64,000 nt of DNA, taken from NCBI GenBank assembly GCA_007922195.1, contig ML681992.1, forward strand, positions 38,425,350 to 38,489,349. The letters run 5' to 3'. A program made the position numbers and the translations under genes. The notes under the pieces are model-generated. The model ran no database searches and was not told where the DNA came from. It saw only the letters and a program-made list of their open reading frames with translations. Below are positions 46,640 through 57,846 of the stretch, piece by piece (the first letter of the stretch is position 1; every line of letters begins with the position of its first letter). Origin of the DNA: Podocnemis expansa (taxonomy: Eukaryota; Chordata; Testudines; Podocnemididae).

Positions 46640-47300
46640 AGGAGGAGGCATAGTTTGATGCACAGGCTGCAGGTTAAACAGAGGATGTCCCACACTTGTT
46701 GATGGGACCTGCCTCTAATAAGTCAATTATCCAGGTAAGATAAAATTTGGACCTGCTATTTACTTAGGTATGCTGCCACCACAGCCATTCACTTTATGAA
46801 CACTCAGAGAGCAAGGGAGAGACCAAAGAGCAGAGTGGTAAATTGGTAATGGGAGTGCCCTATCATGAATCTCAGATACTCTCTGTAGGCAGCTCAGATG
46901 GAGATGTAAAAGCAGGTGTCCTTTAAGTTGAGGGCAGCACAACAGTCCCCAGGGTCTAAGGAAAGAATTATGCATGTGAGGGAAACCATGCAGAATTTTA
47001 ACTTTCTCAGGGATCTGTTTAAATGTCACAGGTCCAGGTGGGCCTCAGACCACCCTTTGCCTTTGATATGAGGAAAAATCTGGGGTAGAAGCCCTGTCCC
47101 CTCTTCTGGGAGGGTACTCTCTCCACTGCCCTGAGTTTGAAAACGGACTGACCTTCCTGTAAAAGCAGTTGCTTGTGAGTGTAATGCTCAGAGAGGGGAT
47201 TTGGGGGCAGTCTTCCGCTTGGTGGCCTGGTTTTGCATTGAAGGGTGTAGCCATTGGGTATTGTATCTAAGATGCCCCAGTGCCCTAAGGTGATCTTGAT
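46640..47300 (-). pseudogene. DIRS reverse transcriptase (broken)
   Basis: Begins with QGSGESTLPEEGTGLLPQI-like sequence in one frame and KAKGGLRPTWTCDI in another. It goes on to LNLKDTCFYISI, where the first catalytic Asp is Asn, and ends with SYLDN near 46725-46740, where YxDD has lost its second Asp. Both changes, plus internal stops, rule out activity. Confidence 0.75.
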
Positions 47301-47640
47301 CCACTGGTTCCAGAACCCAGAAAGGTGGCCCTGAGAGCAGTAGGGGCAATCCAAACCTAGGGAGTCTATGCTGCCCTCATAGGATGCACCAGAACCAACA
47401 CCTTTGACTACTGGAGTGGTGCCTGGAACTCTGGTGGAAGGATAGCTGTGAGCTCTGCCTGCGCCCTCCTCCAGAAAATCTAGTTCTGTTTCTAACCCTT
47501 TGGCTGTAGGGCTGCTGTTGGGGGAAGCCACGCTGCTGGTGTTGTCGTTGCTGCTGCGGAACCTGAGGCCAAAAGGGACACCTGGAAGACTGGGGGGGTG
47601 TACATCCCCAGTGAGCAGAATGTAGCCCAAGAGTACTTCA

Positions 47641-48545
47641 TGCTGTGCAGTCTTGTGGTCATGGACTCTGTGACTCTGTCTGGATTTAGGGGATCATTTA
47701 AGATTGTTTTTCATATTAACATATTGCATAATTGCAATAATGCATATGTGGTATGCCACATTTGGAACCAGTAAAAGGTCATAATCTGCCAGGGATTATT
47801 ATATGGTTTATATGTAGGTGTCATATCTGTATTAGAAGTTAGGAGTATGTTTGTTTTATTTGTTTCAATTTATTTGATTCTGGGAGACTCTCCAGACTGG
47901 ATGTCTACAAAGCATTGTCTCCTTAATAACCCATTAAGGAATATCCCAGGTACAATAGGCACAGGGAGAAACCTGTTGAGCCACTAAGACTTGCCCATGT
48001 GACTCAATTCCATTTTGATTTGCAAAATCTCCACACAGCATGGAAGGGCAAGAGGTGATAAAAGGCAGCAGCCTCATCTCCATTTTGTCTTCAGTCTACA
48101 ATCAACACCCATCCCCAATGTTATTTCTCTGAGACTGGACAAAAGACCAAGGCCCACCCAGGTGATAGGTGTCTATCAGAGGAACTGGAGTAACCTGCAA
48201 ACTCCAAATTCCTCCAAGAACTTGCCTTGTGTGGACTCTAAATCATTTGTATGCATGTGATTCACTTCAACCCTTTATCATCTCTCATATCTTGTTTGTT
48301 TCCATTTATATTAAACTTTTAGTTTTAGTTACTGAAGGACTGCTTGGCAGTGTGGTATGTTGGGTAAGATCCTATATTGCTCTGTATAATGCAGCTGGCC
48401 CTTTGGGGTCAGGGGAAACTGGTTTTTCATGAGACCAAATGGCTAGCTGGGGGCCAGAGGAGCTGACATGCGTTTCTATTTTGTTACGCTTTATGAGGAT
48501 CAGTGTGTGGAATCAAAAGAATAGTGTATTAATGATTGGGAGACT
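47641..48545. mobile_element. Unclassified insertion splitting the DIRS element
   Basis: About 900 bp separate the DIRS gag-like and pol-like parts and match neither. It is AT-rich on the left. From 48015 it has repeat-like sequence (ggcagcagcctcatctcc, ttatattaaacttttagttt) of a type I associate with sauropsid interspersed repeats but cannot name. A shared gtcatgg at both ends (47659 and 48563) might be a duplication; the borders are approximate. Confidence 0.4.
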
Positions 48546-48548
48546 GGT

Positions 48549-48900
48549 TTAAGTACCACCTGTCATGGTTTGGGAAGTATGCCTCCCAGTTTTGCAGCTT
48601 GCTCTGATTTTTGCACTCAGAAGGTTATCCCAGGATGCCCAGGTCACAGACTCTGCGCAGAGGGCCAAGCAGGTCCTGGATGACCTGCTGCCTCTGAGAA
48701 GGAGAGGCCCAAGTCCTGGAGTCATGCGGCCCTTCTCATAGTCACTACTGAGGCCATTGCCCTGCTCACTGAGTCCACCATGTTCCACATTAAGAGTAGG
48801 GTTATTCTGGTCATTGATAGGCCTTCCGTTAGCAGGGATTCAAAGTCTATGGCCTGCTCTATGGAAACAGAGCCCCAGAAACAATGCTTCAAGTCCCAGA
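48549..48900 (-). pseudogene. DIRS gag-like (ORF1) fragment
   Basis: Minus-strand reading gives RYNFNFWDLKHCFW, LLTEGLSMTRITLL, MVDSVSRAMASVVTMRRAAW. The DSVSRAMASVVTMRR block is the conserved end of DIRS ORF1 in vertebrates (an A-x-x-MAS-x-x-x-x-RR pattern). Frame breaks follow. Confidence 0.6.
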
Positions 48901-48950
48901 AGTTGAAATTGTACCTCCCTAGCAGAGCCTGCTGGTTGGAGATCCTGAAC

Positions 48951-50037
48951 TAAAGAGCCACAGATGAATAAACCTTATCTCTTTTTCCTGGTTATATCTC
49001 TCCTCCATACCAATCCGATCAATGTTGTTATACAATATTCTCAAGTGTTCTAATGTTTGAATGTCACATTCACAACCAAACTTCTGGTTATAATATTATT
49101 GCAGTGACCCGATGGCTCCTTCGACATCACCATCAGCCACTTCTGTGATGAGAGTCACAGTCCTTCAAACAAGGATCCAAAAAGCAAAAGAAAGAAACAG
49201 ACACCAAGACTCCAGACATACCCTCCTAAATCAACAGACAATAAAACAGTCAAGGGATTGGTTCATTTAGCCATGAATCCAAATAAAAACAAACCAAATG
49301 GAGGACAGCTTCCTTTTGTCTACTCTAAATGCTCGCAAACCACACACAGCTTCTCCCTTCAGCCAAGAATGGTTAAAAACACAAGGCATTTCTTACTTTG
49401 GCTGCAGTCACTGGGCTTCAGTCAAGTTCTTCTCAGTACAAACCAGGTAAATGTTTCCCACTTCTTCCTCTCTCACAACCAGGAGGAGATCAGACACCAC
49501 CTGCTCTGCCCTAAAATCACCTTTCCCTTTTAACAGTTTCTACCACTCAGGAGGCATAGATGTCAGTGGTAATGCCTAACTTTCTACAGGTCTGATGTCT
49601 TCCCTCCAGGTTTAACCACTAGGTGATACTGAAGGACTAGTTTCTACCTTTCTGTTTAGTGAAAAGTATTTCAATGCTCGCCTGAATTACACAAGGAGGG
49701 AGCATTTATACTTTGTCAAACCTGTAACAGAGACCCAAACCTGAGATCTAGCACAGATCTTTAAGCTCATAAAGACTGCCACTGGAACAACTGGGACTGT
49801 GAAAAGGTTTAGGAGGTCTGTGCTACCAAGTCTGAGTTGTGCACTGAGATTGTACTCAACAAGTAGGATCTTCAAAAGTCCACATAAGTATCTATATTTA
49901 CCATTTCTGCATGCCAAAACATACCAAAGAGCACATACATTATTTTAAATAGCAAACTCAAAGGCTAGTATGTAAATTATGAAATAAAAGAAAACATTTT
50001 AATAAACAATATAGTTGGAAGAAGTTAGAGTATTTAC
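48951..50037. other. Intronic stretch before the 50 kb exon
   Basis: Unassigned. The part at 49020-49640 has mixed, repeat-like sequence without recognisable ends. No exon seen. Confidence 0.4.
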
Positions 50038-50193
50038 CTGAGGGATGTAATTTCTTCTTTCTTGACATGCAGCATGAAACCATGCCAAACTAAAGAGAGC
50101 ATGGGCTCGAGACAAATTGCCATTTTTACTAATCTGGTCTGGAGTCCAAGATTCATAGGTTCTCATCAAATTCTTTTTTAGGCCTGGAGGAGC
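50038..50193 (-). CDS. DYNC2H1: DYNC2H1 exon (APPGLKKNL..WFHAACQERRNYIPQ)
   Basis: A 156 bp exon, phase 0 at both ends, coding 52 residues from APPGLKKNLMRTYESWTP to RAHALFSLAWFHAACQERR and NYIPQ. Acceptor accatag, donor GTAAAT. APPGLKKNL with LAWFHA..QERR is the classical dynein block leading from AAA6 towards the C-terminal domain. The upstream exon ends SLKITYE, giving the contiguous SLKITYEAPPGLKKNL expected for DYNC2H1. No disruption. Confidence 0.95.
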
Positions 50194-51389
50194 CTATGGT
50201 AGACAAAAAAAGAAAAGAAAAAGTGTGTGTGTGTACACATTGCCAAACAACAAGTATGTAAAATCACAAGTTAAATGTTTAATGCTAATTAATTCCTAAA
50301 TCATCAGAGTTAACTGAATTAGGTTGAGAAAACAAGATAAAAGCCTGATTAAAGAATTTTAGTAGAGACTCTAATCATCTCATGCCAGAGATAATGCTGA
50401 CTCACTGAAGAGAATTCTAAGAACAATAAATAACCTAGAGCAAGCAATCTTCTTTAGAGCCAGTGCCACAAACACTACTTTTACAATCTTGAAGGGCCAC
50501 CACTCTAACAACTTATAAAAAATGCATTAATGTATATATCACTAAGGACCACAAATCACTACACATTTTGATTTTACTGTCCTCATTTTTAGACTCATTA
50601 TTTTACACCTAAAAATTATTGATAGTATGTCACACACTCTCATAGACAAAGCACTGGTGTAGACGAGTGACTGGCATTTCACATTGAAGCACACGGCCTG
50701 GCCACCAGCTAAATCACTATGATCTGCTAAGTGCAGGCCAAACCAGAAGAATGGGCACCAATAGAGGTGGGTGGGGCCCTGGGCCAATCAGCCTGTGGGG
50801 GCCCCCAGCCCCTCCAAAGCTGTGGGACTGCCCTGGGCCAGAAGAAGGGCTCGGCGCTCCTGCCCCACCCTTGGGTCGCCTGTTCTGTCCCCAGGGGTGG
50901 GGTGGGCTGGCCCAGAGGCTGGGTTCTGCCATCCCACCATGGCCCTGTGCTGCTTGGCCCACCCCCAGGGGCAGAGCAGGCTGGCACAACTGGTCGCTTA
51001 GCTCTGGGAGTGGGGCCAGAAAAGCCACCAAAGCATGGCAACCCTCACCTCTGAAATGCTGCACCCACCTGGTCCCTAAGCAGTGGGTTACTTCTGCAGC
51101 TAGGGGAAGGGAGATCAGAGTTTCCCTCCTTTTGGCTCCAACAGGGATACCATTGTCTAAGGATCCAAGTGGAACACTATGTCATGCTCCCTGCTACAGC
51201 CAGGGAGACAGGAGCATTGATCTCCCACCCTGTCCCCTGTGGTGGAGTAAGGAGTCTGCACCAGTCTTATAGCCCCACAGCAGTGTACTCTGCCTGGCCC
51301 CTTAGGCAGTGGCTCTCTTTTCCAGCTAGAAGGAGGGGAGCAATGGGCCACTCTGGAAGACCCTGTAGGTGACTGGTTCCGAACCACTG
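50194..51389. other. DYNC2H1 intron with a GC-rich hAT-like block
   Basis: Part of the 7542 bp intron 50194-57735. From about 50640 to 51389 the DNA is GC-rich with cccagccc and ggggccag repeats. It ends with gactggttccgaaccactg, which resembles a hAT right end (complement of cagtggttc). The left end was not located. A (GT)n run lies near 50223-50234. Confidence 0.5.
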
Positions 51390-51914
51390 AATTAGGGAGA
51401 CTGAAATCCAGTATAAAAAAACATTAAGGGAAGGCTATCATCTTGGAACATGTGCATTCAAAAATAGACTGAATTCAAATTTCTTCAAATAAAAATCCTG
51501 TTTTTTGTTTTACAATCACCACTACTATTTATTATTTATATTTCAATAAAGCCTAGCTATCTTGATCAAAGATCAGGATGGCCTGTGCTATGCATAGTGC
51601 CTATATATGATAAATAGATGCAGCTGTGGCTCAAAATATCAAGAGACAACAGGTAGCTATAACATGTAGGGAGCACAAGATAAAAATGAGAAAATTATGT
51701 TTACTATAATAAGAACACAACACATCATGCCAGCTCCCTAGCCATTATCAAGTATTTTTGTTGGTATAAGAAAACAAGATTGATCATATTAGATCAGACC
51801 AACGACCTACCTAGCCCAGTGTCCTGTCTTCTGATAACAGTTGGTGCCAGATGCTTCAGAAGGAATGAACAAAACAGTGCACTCATTGACGAAAGATGTA
51901 GGGTCAAAGGGGAG
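51390..51914. repeat. Intronic stretch with an unclassified interspersed repeat
   Basis: Positions about 51780-51875 contain attagatcagaccaacgacc, ctagcccagtgtcctgtctt, and ggtgccagatgcttcagaag. I know this kind of sequence as a common sauropsid interspersed repeat, but I cannot name it with certainty. The rest is unassigned. Confidence 0.45.
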
Positions 51915-52661
51915 TGTGGCAGAGTGGAATGGGAACAAGCTCCTCAGGACCTCTGCCAGCCACGGCCCACTCTCCCCACTGCCTGGCCTGAGGTAAAAGG
52001 CACTAGCATGGCTGTAGAAAGCCAGGGAAGGGAACCTTAGCAGAAAGCACTAATTAGGCCATGCTAGACCCTGGCTTGAGGAGGAAAACAGGAACAGCTG
52101 GCTCCCTGACTGTGGTATATTAATAAGCCTACTGTGAAGAAGCCCAGAGAGCATTGGTCAGGGGGGAAGCTGGGAGCTTGGTAGCTCAATGTGTCTACTG
52201 GTATTGCACAGGTAAGAAGCCCTGTGTCTTAGGGCCTACAGGCAGTGGTTAAAGTATAATTTGGTGGGCCCTAGAACCCTGCTAAATTGGTGGGCCCCCC
52301 TCGCACACCCCAGCTCCTGCTCCCCAAACACTTGACCTCACCACAACTACTGCCCCCCACCCAAGCTACTGCCCCCAGAACACCTCCCCTCCACCCCAGC
52401 TACTGCCCCTGGCCCCCGTCTTGCCACTGGTCCCCCAAGCCCCCCCCACTGACCCACATGGTTTTCCCCTGCTGCCCTGGGCCAACCCCCTCCCCCGTGC
52501 CCTATCACCACCAGGCAGGTTTGCCCATTCCTGAACCAGGGATTTCCCTAACACTCCCCCTAAACCCCCCGCTAAATTTCCCAACACCTCCCCATTTGTC
52601 AGCTAGTAACAGTGTTATACCAAATTAGTCAGCACACCCAAACCACCCCAAATTCAAGTCA

Positions 52662-53115
52662 TCATAGAATCAGAGGGTTAGAAGGGACCTCATGAGGTCA
52701 TGTAGTCCAAACCCCTGCTAGAAAAAGCAGGACCACTCTCACTAAATCATCCCAGCCAGGGTTTTGTCTAACTAAGCCTTAAATATCTCCAAAAATGGAG
52801 ATTCCACCACTTCCCTAGATACCCCATTCCAATGCTTTACCTCTCTACTAGTAAGAAAGTTTTTCCTAATATCCAACCTTGACCTCCCCAGCTGCAAATT
52901 GAAACCATTGCTCCTTGTTCTGTCCTCTGTTACTACAGAGAACAGCCAAGCTCCGTCCTCCTTGGAGAATCCTTTCAAGTAGTTGAAGGTTGCTAAGAAA
53001 TCCCTCTCAGTCTTCTCTTCTGCAGGCTAAGTAAGCCTAGTTCCTTCAGTTTCTCTTCATAAGTCTTGTGCTCTAGCCCCATGATCAGTTTTGTTGCCCT
53101 CCACTGGACTAGGGA
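52662..53115 (-). mobile_element. CR1 LINE 3' end
   Basis: The plus strand begins atagaatcagagggttagaa gggacc and continues with the complement of the CR1 3' UTR and RT tail. The minus-strand frame gives LGRSRLDIRKNFLTSREVKH WNG and SREVVESPFLEIFKA. It runs to ttgttgccctccactggact. Fairly well preserved and younger-looking than the L3-like copies. Confidence 0.88.
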
Positions 53116-53397
53116 GAATACTGCCCCAAACCCTCCCCCCGGGCTCCCTTACCTGGCCACCATGTCACTGGAGCAGCCAGGCCTGGGCTGAGCCTCCGGC
53201 CTGAGCCTGCTCTAAATGAGCATGCTCAGAGCCTCTGAGCATGCTCAGTTAGAGCAGAATTCAGCCTGACCCTCAGCCCAGGCCAGGGCAGCTCCCTTGT
53301 TTCTTGGAACGTGGCGGAACACCATTCTGGGGTCTGCTATTTTAGGGGCTTAGCATTGGGGCTCCTAAAAATAGAAAATGGAGCCAGTGTTGGGAAA

Positions 53398-54582
53398 ATT
53401 TTACTGGTTATTAAGGTATGTTCTCCTCCCCAGAAGTGGGAGCTTTATGTTCCTTGTATTGTGTTCACTGTTATTGTAACAGTTAAGTGACCTGAGCTCT
53501 AGAGGGTGCTGGAGGGCAAGTCTGCCTGGCAACTGGTTATGCGGGCCCCCTGGTCAGATGGACAGGAGCCTTGGCAGGCAGCCAGGAGTCTGTGCTCTGC
53601 CCAGCAACAGGGTCAGTGAACTGAAGGCAGTCTGCCTAGTGACAGGGGCTGTGTGCAGACTGAAGAGAGGGCCGTGCGCACACCTTCTAGAACCCTCTCC
53701 ACTGAACCCTATGGAACCTGGTTTGGGCGTGAAAGCTGTGACTTTCTGATTGGTTGGCCGGCCAGGTACTTAAGCTAGGGCTCAACGGTCATTCAGGGTT
53801 CGGACCGTGGCGGACAGGCGAAGTTCGTTCCTGGATCTTTGGGCGCGCTCCCTTGGCCACATGGCAGGAGCTGTAAGAGCCGAGATCCGAAGAAGAGATT
53901 CTCCAGAGGACCCCCCTTTGGACTAGGAGCCTTGAGCACCCTGGGACTCTGCTGGTCTCTCTGAGCCTTTGGTCCCTGGGATCCGAGGTTCAGTGAGAGC
54001 AGGGTGCATCAGGCTTTGAAGAGGACACCAAGGGATCGCATCCGGGAGCCGGAAAGGACATCGTGGATCAGGAGGGAAGGTGCCATCATCGTGCCAGGAG
54101 GGAAGAAGACCAGTCCCCGAAGGGATAGGGTCCCCGCGTGGCCCTATTTGGACTTTGCCTTGGGGTGAATGGACTATTGAATAAGGACCCAGGCTACCAG
54201 CAGCCCAGAAGAAGACGGTCCAAGTCAGGTTTATCCGGACAGGAGACGAAGCGGGAGCAGACGGTCCACCGAGGGACCCGGAGCAGCGCCTTGTGGAGTC
54301 GTGTCCAACGCCAGTCCGGTGAAGAGAAACTGTGAGGCATTGGGACTGTGGGGACCTCAATTGAGAGAGAATCTCTCAGTCCGGTGGGGTAGGGACGCGG
54401 GTCCAACCCCACTGTTGGGTACTTGTATTTATTATTTAAATGTGTTGTGGGAACTGTTCTAAATAAGTGGTTGTTGGGGATCCGGTGGGAGGTTGAGGGT
54501 GTGTTTTAATAAAGCTGTGTTCTTAAAATCCTCAACCTGCCTCTTTCTTGACTGCATCTGTGGTAGGAGCCAGGGGTTGACA
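53398..54582 (+). mobile_element. Candidate LTR-like insertion
   Basis: Begins tgttgggaaaattttactgg and ends gggttgaca. A TATA-like tacttaagc lies near 53766, with GC-rich transcribed-leader-like sequence after it. An AATAAA at 54508 lies about 75 bases before the end. This order suits a long LTR. No duplication was resolved at the borders, so classification is tentative. Confidence 0.4.
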
Positions 54583-54984
54583 GACGCCCCAGGTGAATAG
54601 GGCTTGCCATTCAAATTCTTTTCCAGTAACACCAGAACACTGCATTCTGGGACCTACTATTTTTAAATGGTGGGCCCCAGAACGCAGCTTTCTGGCTCTA
54701 TTTTCTATTTCCCAGAATGCTGAGGCCCTAAAAATAGTGGGCCCTAGAATGGCGTTCTGCCGCATTCCAACTTACTTTAACCCCTGCCTACAGGGGGCAG
54801 GTTGGTAGTGGGTATTGTAGTCTGAACTTTTGTAAATAAACCAGCATGGGTGTCTGCAGCAGGTGGTGCCTCAGAGTCCTGTTATTTACAGCAGTGGGAA
54901 GACTATTAAGAGGACCCAGAGGACAGGAGTGTCCACCTGCACTTGAGTCATGTCTGGGACCTTCTTCCCAGGAAGCTAGTACTG

Positions 54985-55771
54985 AGAGTGGCTCACAGCA
55001 TGAAAGAAACCCTGCAGCAGCTAATTGTAACTGCCCAGGAGATACAGAAGGCCCAATAGGTGGACAGATAGATAGGCTCTTAATGACCTGGCAAATGGAG
55101 CAACAATGCAACTTGAAGGACTTTATGAAGGAGCAGATACTTGATTTCAGCAACTGGTGAGTCCTACAGGCAGGGACAGCACCAGGGCATTGGGCTGAGG
55201 ACTATGTAAGATACAGTCCATGGACAATCCTGATCCCTTCCTACAGACCTTTGAGAAGGTTGCAATGGAGACAAGCTAGAAGGCGGCCACGTGGGGTCTC
55301 CAGGTTGACCCGTATCTGGGAGGTGAGGCCCAAGCCACCTATATGGCCTTGGGGGAGTCACAGGCCAGAGACTATGAAGCAGTAACTATCACCATATTGG
55401 ACCAAGTGGGATGATTGGGAAAAGGGTACCGCCAGAAATTTTGGGCTGCTAGGTGGACAGAGGGCCTGTAATTCCAGGCATCTGCACAACACTTGATGGC
55501 CTAGGCCGCCTGGTGGTTGGGGCCCACCACCCAACCTGTCAAGGAGATGCTTGATGGTTATTTTAGAGCAGTTCCTCCATGGATCGCTGGAAACCATTTG
55601 AGTCTATGTCTGGTGGGATCAGCCAGGCTGAGTTGTGGACATGAGATTAATGCAAGAATATGTAGAGGTGGAGGTGGAGGCACCCAGGAGAGCAGGGAAG
55701 CAAGACCAGGTGGGAAGCCCCTGGAACCCAGACCAAAGAGGGTGCCTGGACCTGGAGAAGGCCTGACCTAG
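54985..55771 (+). pseudogene. Gag of Gmr1-like element A, SCAN-related region
   Basis: In one frame with several stops the sequence reads NPDPFLQTFEKVAMETS, then LQVDPYLGGEAQATYMALG, ARDYEAVTITILDQVG, GYRQKFWAARWTEGL and VKEMLDGYFRAVPPWI. The DPFLQTFEKVA and PYLGGEAQATY blocks are the gag capsid part of Gmr1-like Ty3/gypsy elements. That gag is held to be the source of the vertebrate SCAN domain. It lies just downstream of the LTR ending at 54890. Four in-frame stops show it is dead. Confidence 0.75.
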
Positions 55772-57735
55772 AGACTGAACTGTTGGCAGTGTAGCCGGCA
55801 GAGATAACCCCCTGCCTGGAGTTGAAACCTCAGGTTGGGTATGCAGAAATGCTTCTTCTGTATGTCAGCCTTCTCTGTTTCCAGGTTTCTGGGCTCAAGT
55901 GCTCCTGCACACCTTGACCTCAACATAGAAATATAAAATATCTAGAACCCTCCTAGGTCCTTAAACAGGGCAGTATGCCTTAACAATTCCAGATGGAGTA
56001 GAATTGGAGACTTTGTTAGTCTTAGGGCAGGGATCTAGAAGTTTCCATCCAGAAGGTATCAAAGGAAACACTTATTGTGTAATGAAGTGGTGGTGGAAGG
56101 AATTTTAATATGAAATGAACCCTTGAAAAACAGGGTCAGAAACATAAAAAGAAAATATGGAGTTAAAAATGTAACCTACAATTTGTCTGACAAAGGAAAT
56201 GCTCTTATGCCAGACAGATAGAAAGATAGATCAAGGACAAGCAAGTGCCCTAAGCTGTCACAGTCAGATAATCTTCTAAAATGAAGGGATTGCTCTGTTC
56301 AAATGGTAGAAGAGCAGGAAGCAGCTGTATTGAACGGCAGATTTACTACAGCTCAGGTTAAAAAAAAAAAAAAGGCTTTGAAAGAAGCTACCAGTTAAAC
56401 CTGAGACCAAAGGTTCAGTACCAATTGAAAACTGATTACTTGGGCATGGATGCAATCTAGCAAGCAATAAATGATATTGTAAAACTGCCGAAGGTCAAAC
56501 CACATCCTAAAAAGCGCAGAAGCAGAAAATCAAAGTGAAAGTTCTAGAAGGCAGCTTCTGAGGGTCCTACCTCCACTGACTGAGGTTAGAAAAGAATGAA
56601 TGGCAAGAATGTTAGCAGAGCTGTGTCAGTTGTGGTGGAACTTATACTTTCCACCTGATAGGTTCTAGCTAAATTACACACTCTTATGCAAAAGCTCTTA
56701 ACTTTAAATATGTCTGTCACTGTTTCTGTCACTGTTTGTCTGTGTCTGTCTGTCTTCTCCCATTACAACATTTTTTCCTGAAACAGGAAGTTAAGACACT
56801 GAAACAAGCATCATCTGACTTATTGCCATTGCTTTTGGATAGAAATGCTTGAGTATATTCTAAGAGGAGGACACATCTAGAGAAAGAGGAAAAACATTAT
56901 CCTGTCTATCGGAGCTAATATAGAAGAAATACATGACTGAATTGTCAAAGACTGAGTCAGAAAAAGATTCCTTACAGGGTACTCTGAAAGATCATTAAGT
57001 AGGAACCAAGCCACTAGACTGTAGACTCAGAAAGAGCATATTATTTAAAATAACGCAGTGCATGATACTAAGTATAAAAAAGCAGCTTATAATGAAGAAA
57101 CATTAAGAAATTATCACTCCTGTAAATTATCAATTAGCAAAAAATGTAAAAACAAATAAAGAAATCCAAAATTAAATCTTTAATTCTTTTAACTCTTCTT
57201 TCTATGTTTAGAAACTGTAGCAACTTATGTATGGTCATGCACTGTTCTGAGACAATGACATTAACCAGGAATAATAGGATGCAATAAGGGTTATGTAGAA
57301 GCATTACTGTAGGTCTGAATTGCCACATTTTTGCTTGACAAGTTTACAGATAAGTTTTAAATGCATATTTAATATTGTAACCACTAATTCATAATGCAAT
57401 TTTTAATAATGTTATTTTTCACACCGCTCAAAAGTCCAATTGGGAAAAACAAAATTAGAACGAAGTCTTAAAAACCACTATATGATTCTTGAATCAACAA
57501 ATTCTTATGTATGATCATGCAAATGTTCACTAAAAATCTGCTAAGGAAAATGAATATCAATTTGTGTATCATCCATATTACAAAAAAACTGAAGACATAA
57601 ATCTAACAAAAAAATATTCTGTATTAGTTTGCTAAACTTTGTTCCTGCTATATTCCTGTTATTTCATCTCTCACTGACTACAACACTACTTGTTGTTTGT
57701 AGCTATCCAATTAAAGCTTTCCTTATAAATCTTAC
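55772..57735. other. Intronic stretch between gag remnant and exon
   Basis: Element A gives no recognisable pol here. A (TGTC)n-like run lies at 56713-56757. Otherwise unassigned AT-rich intron. Confidence 0.5.
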
Positions 57736-57846
57736 CTCATAAGTTATTTTCAGACTTGACTGAAGCAAAACCGGAGTAAATTTTGGATGAACTTCAGCAG
57801 TAAGCCATAAGCGAAAATTAGGTTGGGGCTGAACAGTATTCAATTC
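57736..57846 (-). CDS. DYNC2H1: DYNC2H1 exon (most 5' exon in window)
   Basis: A 111 bp exon, phase 0 at both ends, coding 37 residues: ELNTVQPQPNFRLWLTAEVH then PKFTPVLLQSSLKITYE. Acceptor taaatag, donor GTAAGA. FRLWLTAE with P..LLQSSLKITYE is the dynein heavy-chain AAA6 motif (FRLWL in all classes). It joins in frame to APPGLKKNL. The preceding exon, which should end in a VLEK-like sequence, lies beyond the window or was missed in the 6.15 kb of intron to the right. Confidence 0.95.

Larger units (their letters stand above)
44095..48950 (-). mobile_element. DIRS-type tyrosine-recombinase retrotransposon, inactive
   Basis: On the minus strand the order is gag-like (48900-48549), an unrelated insert (48545-47641), RT (47300-46640), RNase H plus linker (46460-45324) and tyrosine recombinase (about 45100-44500). 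It ends close to 44095 at a ggtaagtaa-type terminus. This is the DIRS1 domain order. Stops and substitutions of catalytic residues show that it is dead, but long stretches read clearly. No TSD is visible, as expected for this class. Confidence 0.85.
52243..54786. mobile_element. Large hAT-type element with perfect 8 bp TSD, nested in an LTR
   Basis: The ends cagtggttaaagta and tactttaacccctg are inverted copies (13 of 14). Flanking cctacagg is perfect at 52235-52242 and 54787-54794. Inside are a C-rich block (52290-52600), a CR1 fragment, an LTR-like unit, and inverted GGGCCC-type palindromic blocks at 53310-53397 and 54640-54780. No transposase frame is visible. The same family occurs at 2531-3423. 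Confidence 0.85.
51915..54890 (+). mobile_element. 5' LTR of Gmr1-like element A, split by a hAT insertion
   Basis: Left part 51915-52242 starts tgtggcagagtggaatg and has a TATA-like tatattaataa near 52117. Right part 54787-54890 carries an AATAAA at 54834 and ends gttatttaca. Without the 2.5 kb hAT insert the LTR is about 424 bp, in U3-R-U5 order. Gag-like sequence follows directly. The left border rests only on the TG start. Confidence 0.6.

Noticed and set aside
35920..57846. Dynein-like sequences as a processed retrocopy
   Set aside because: The five pieces are separated by multi-kilobase introns with AG/GT borders and matching phases, with no stops or frameshifts.
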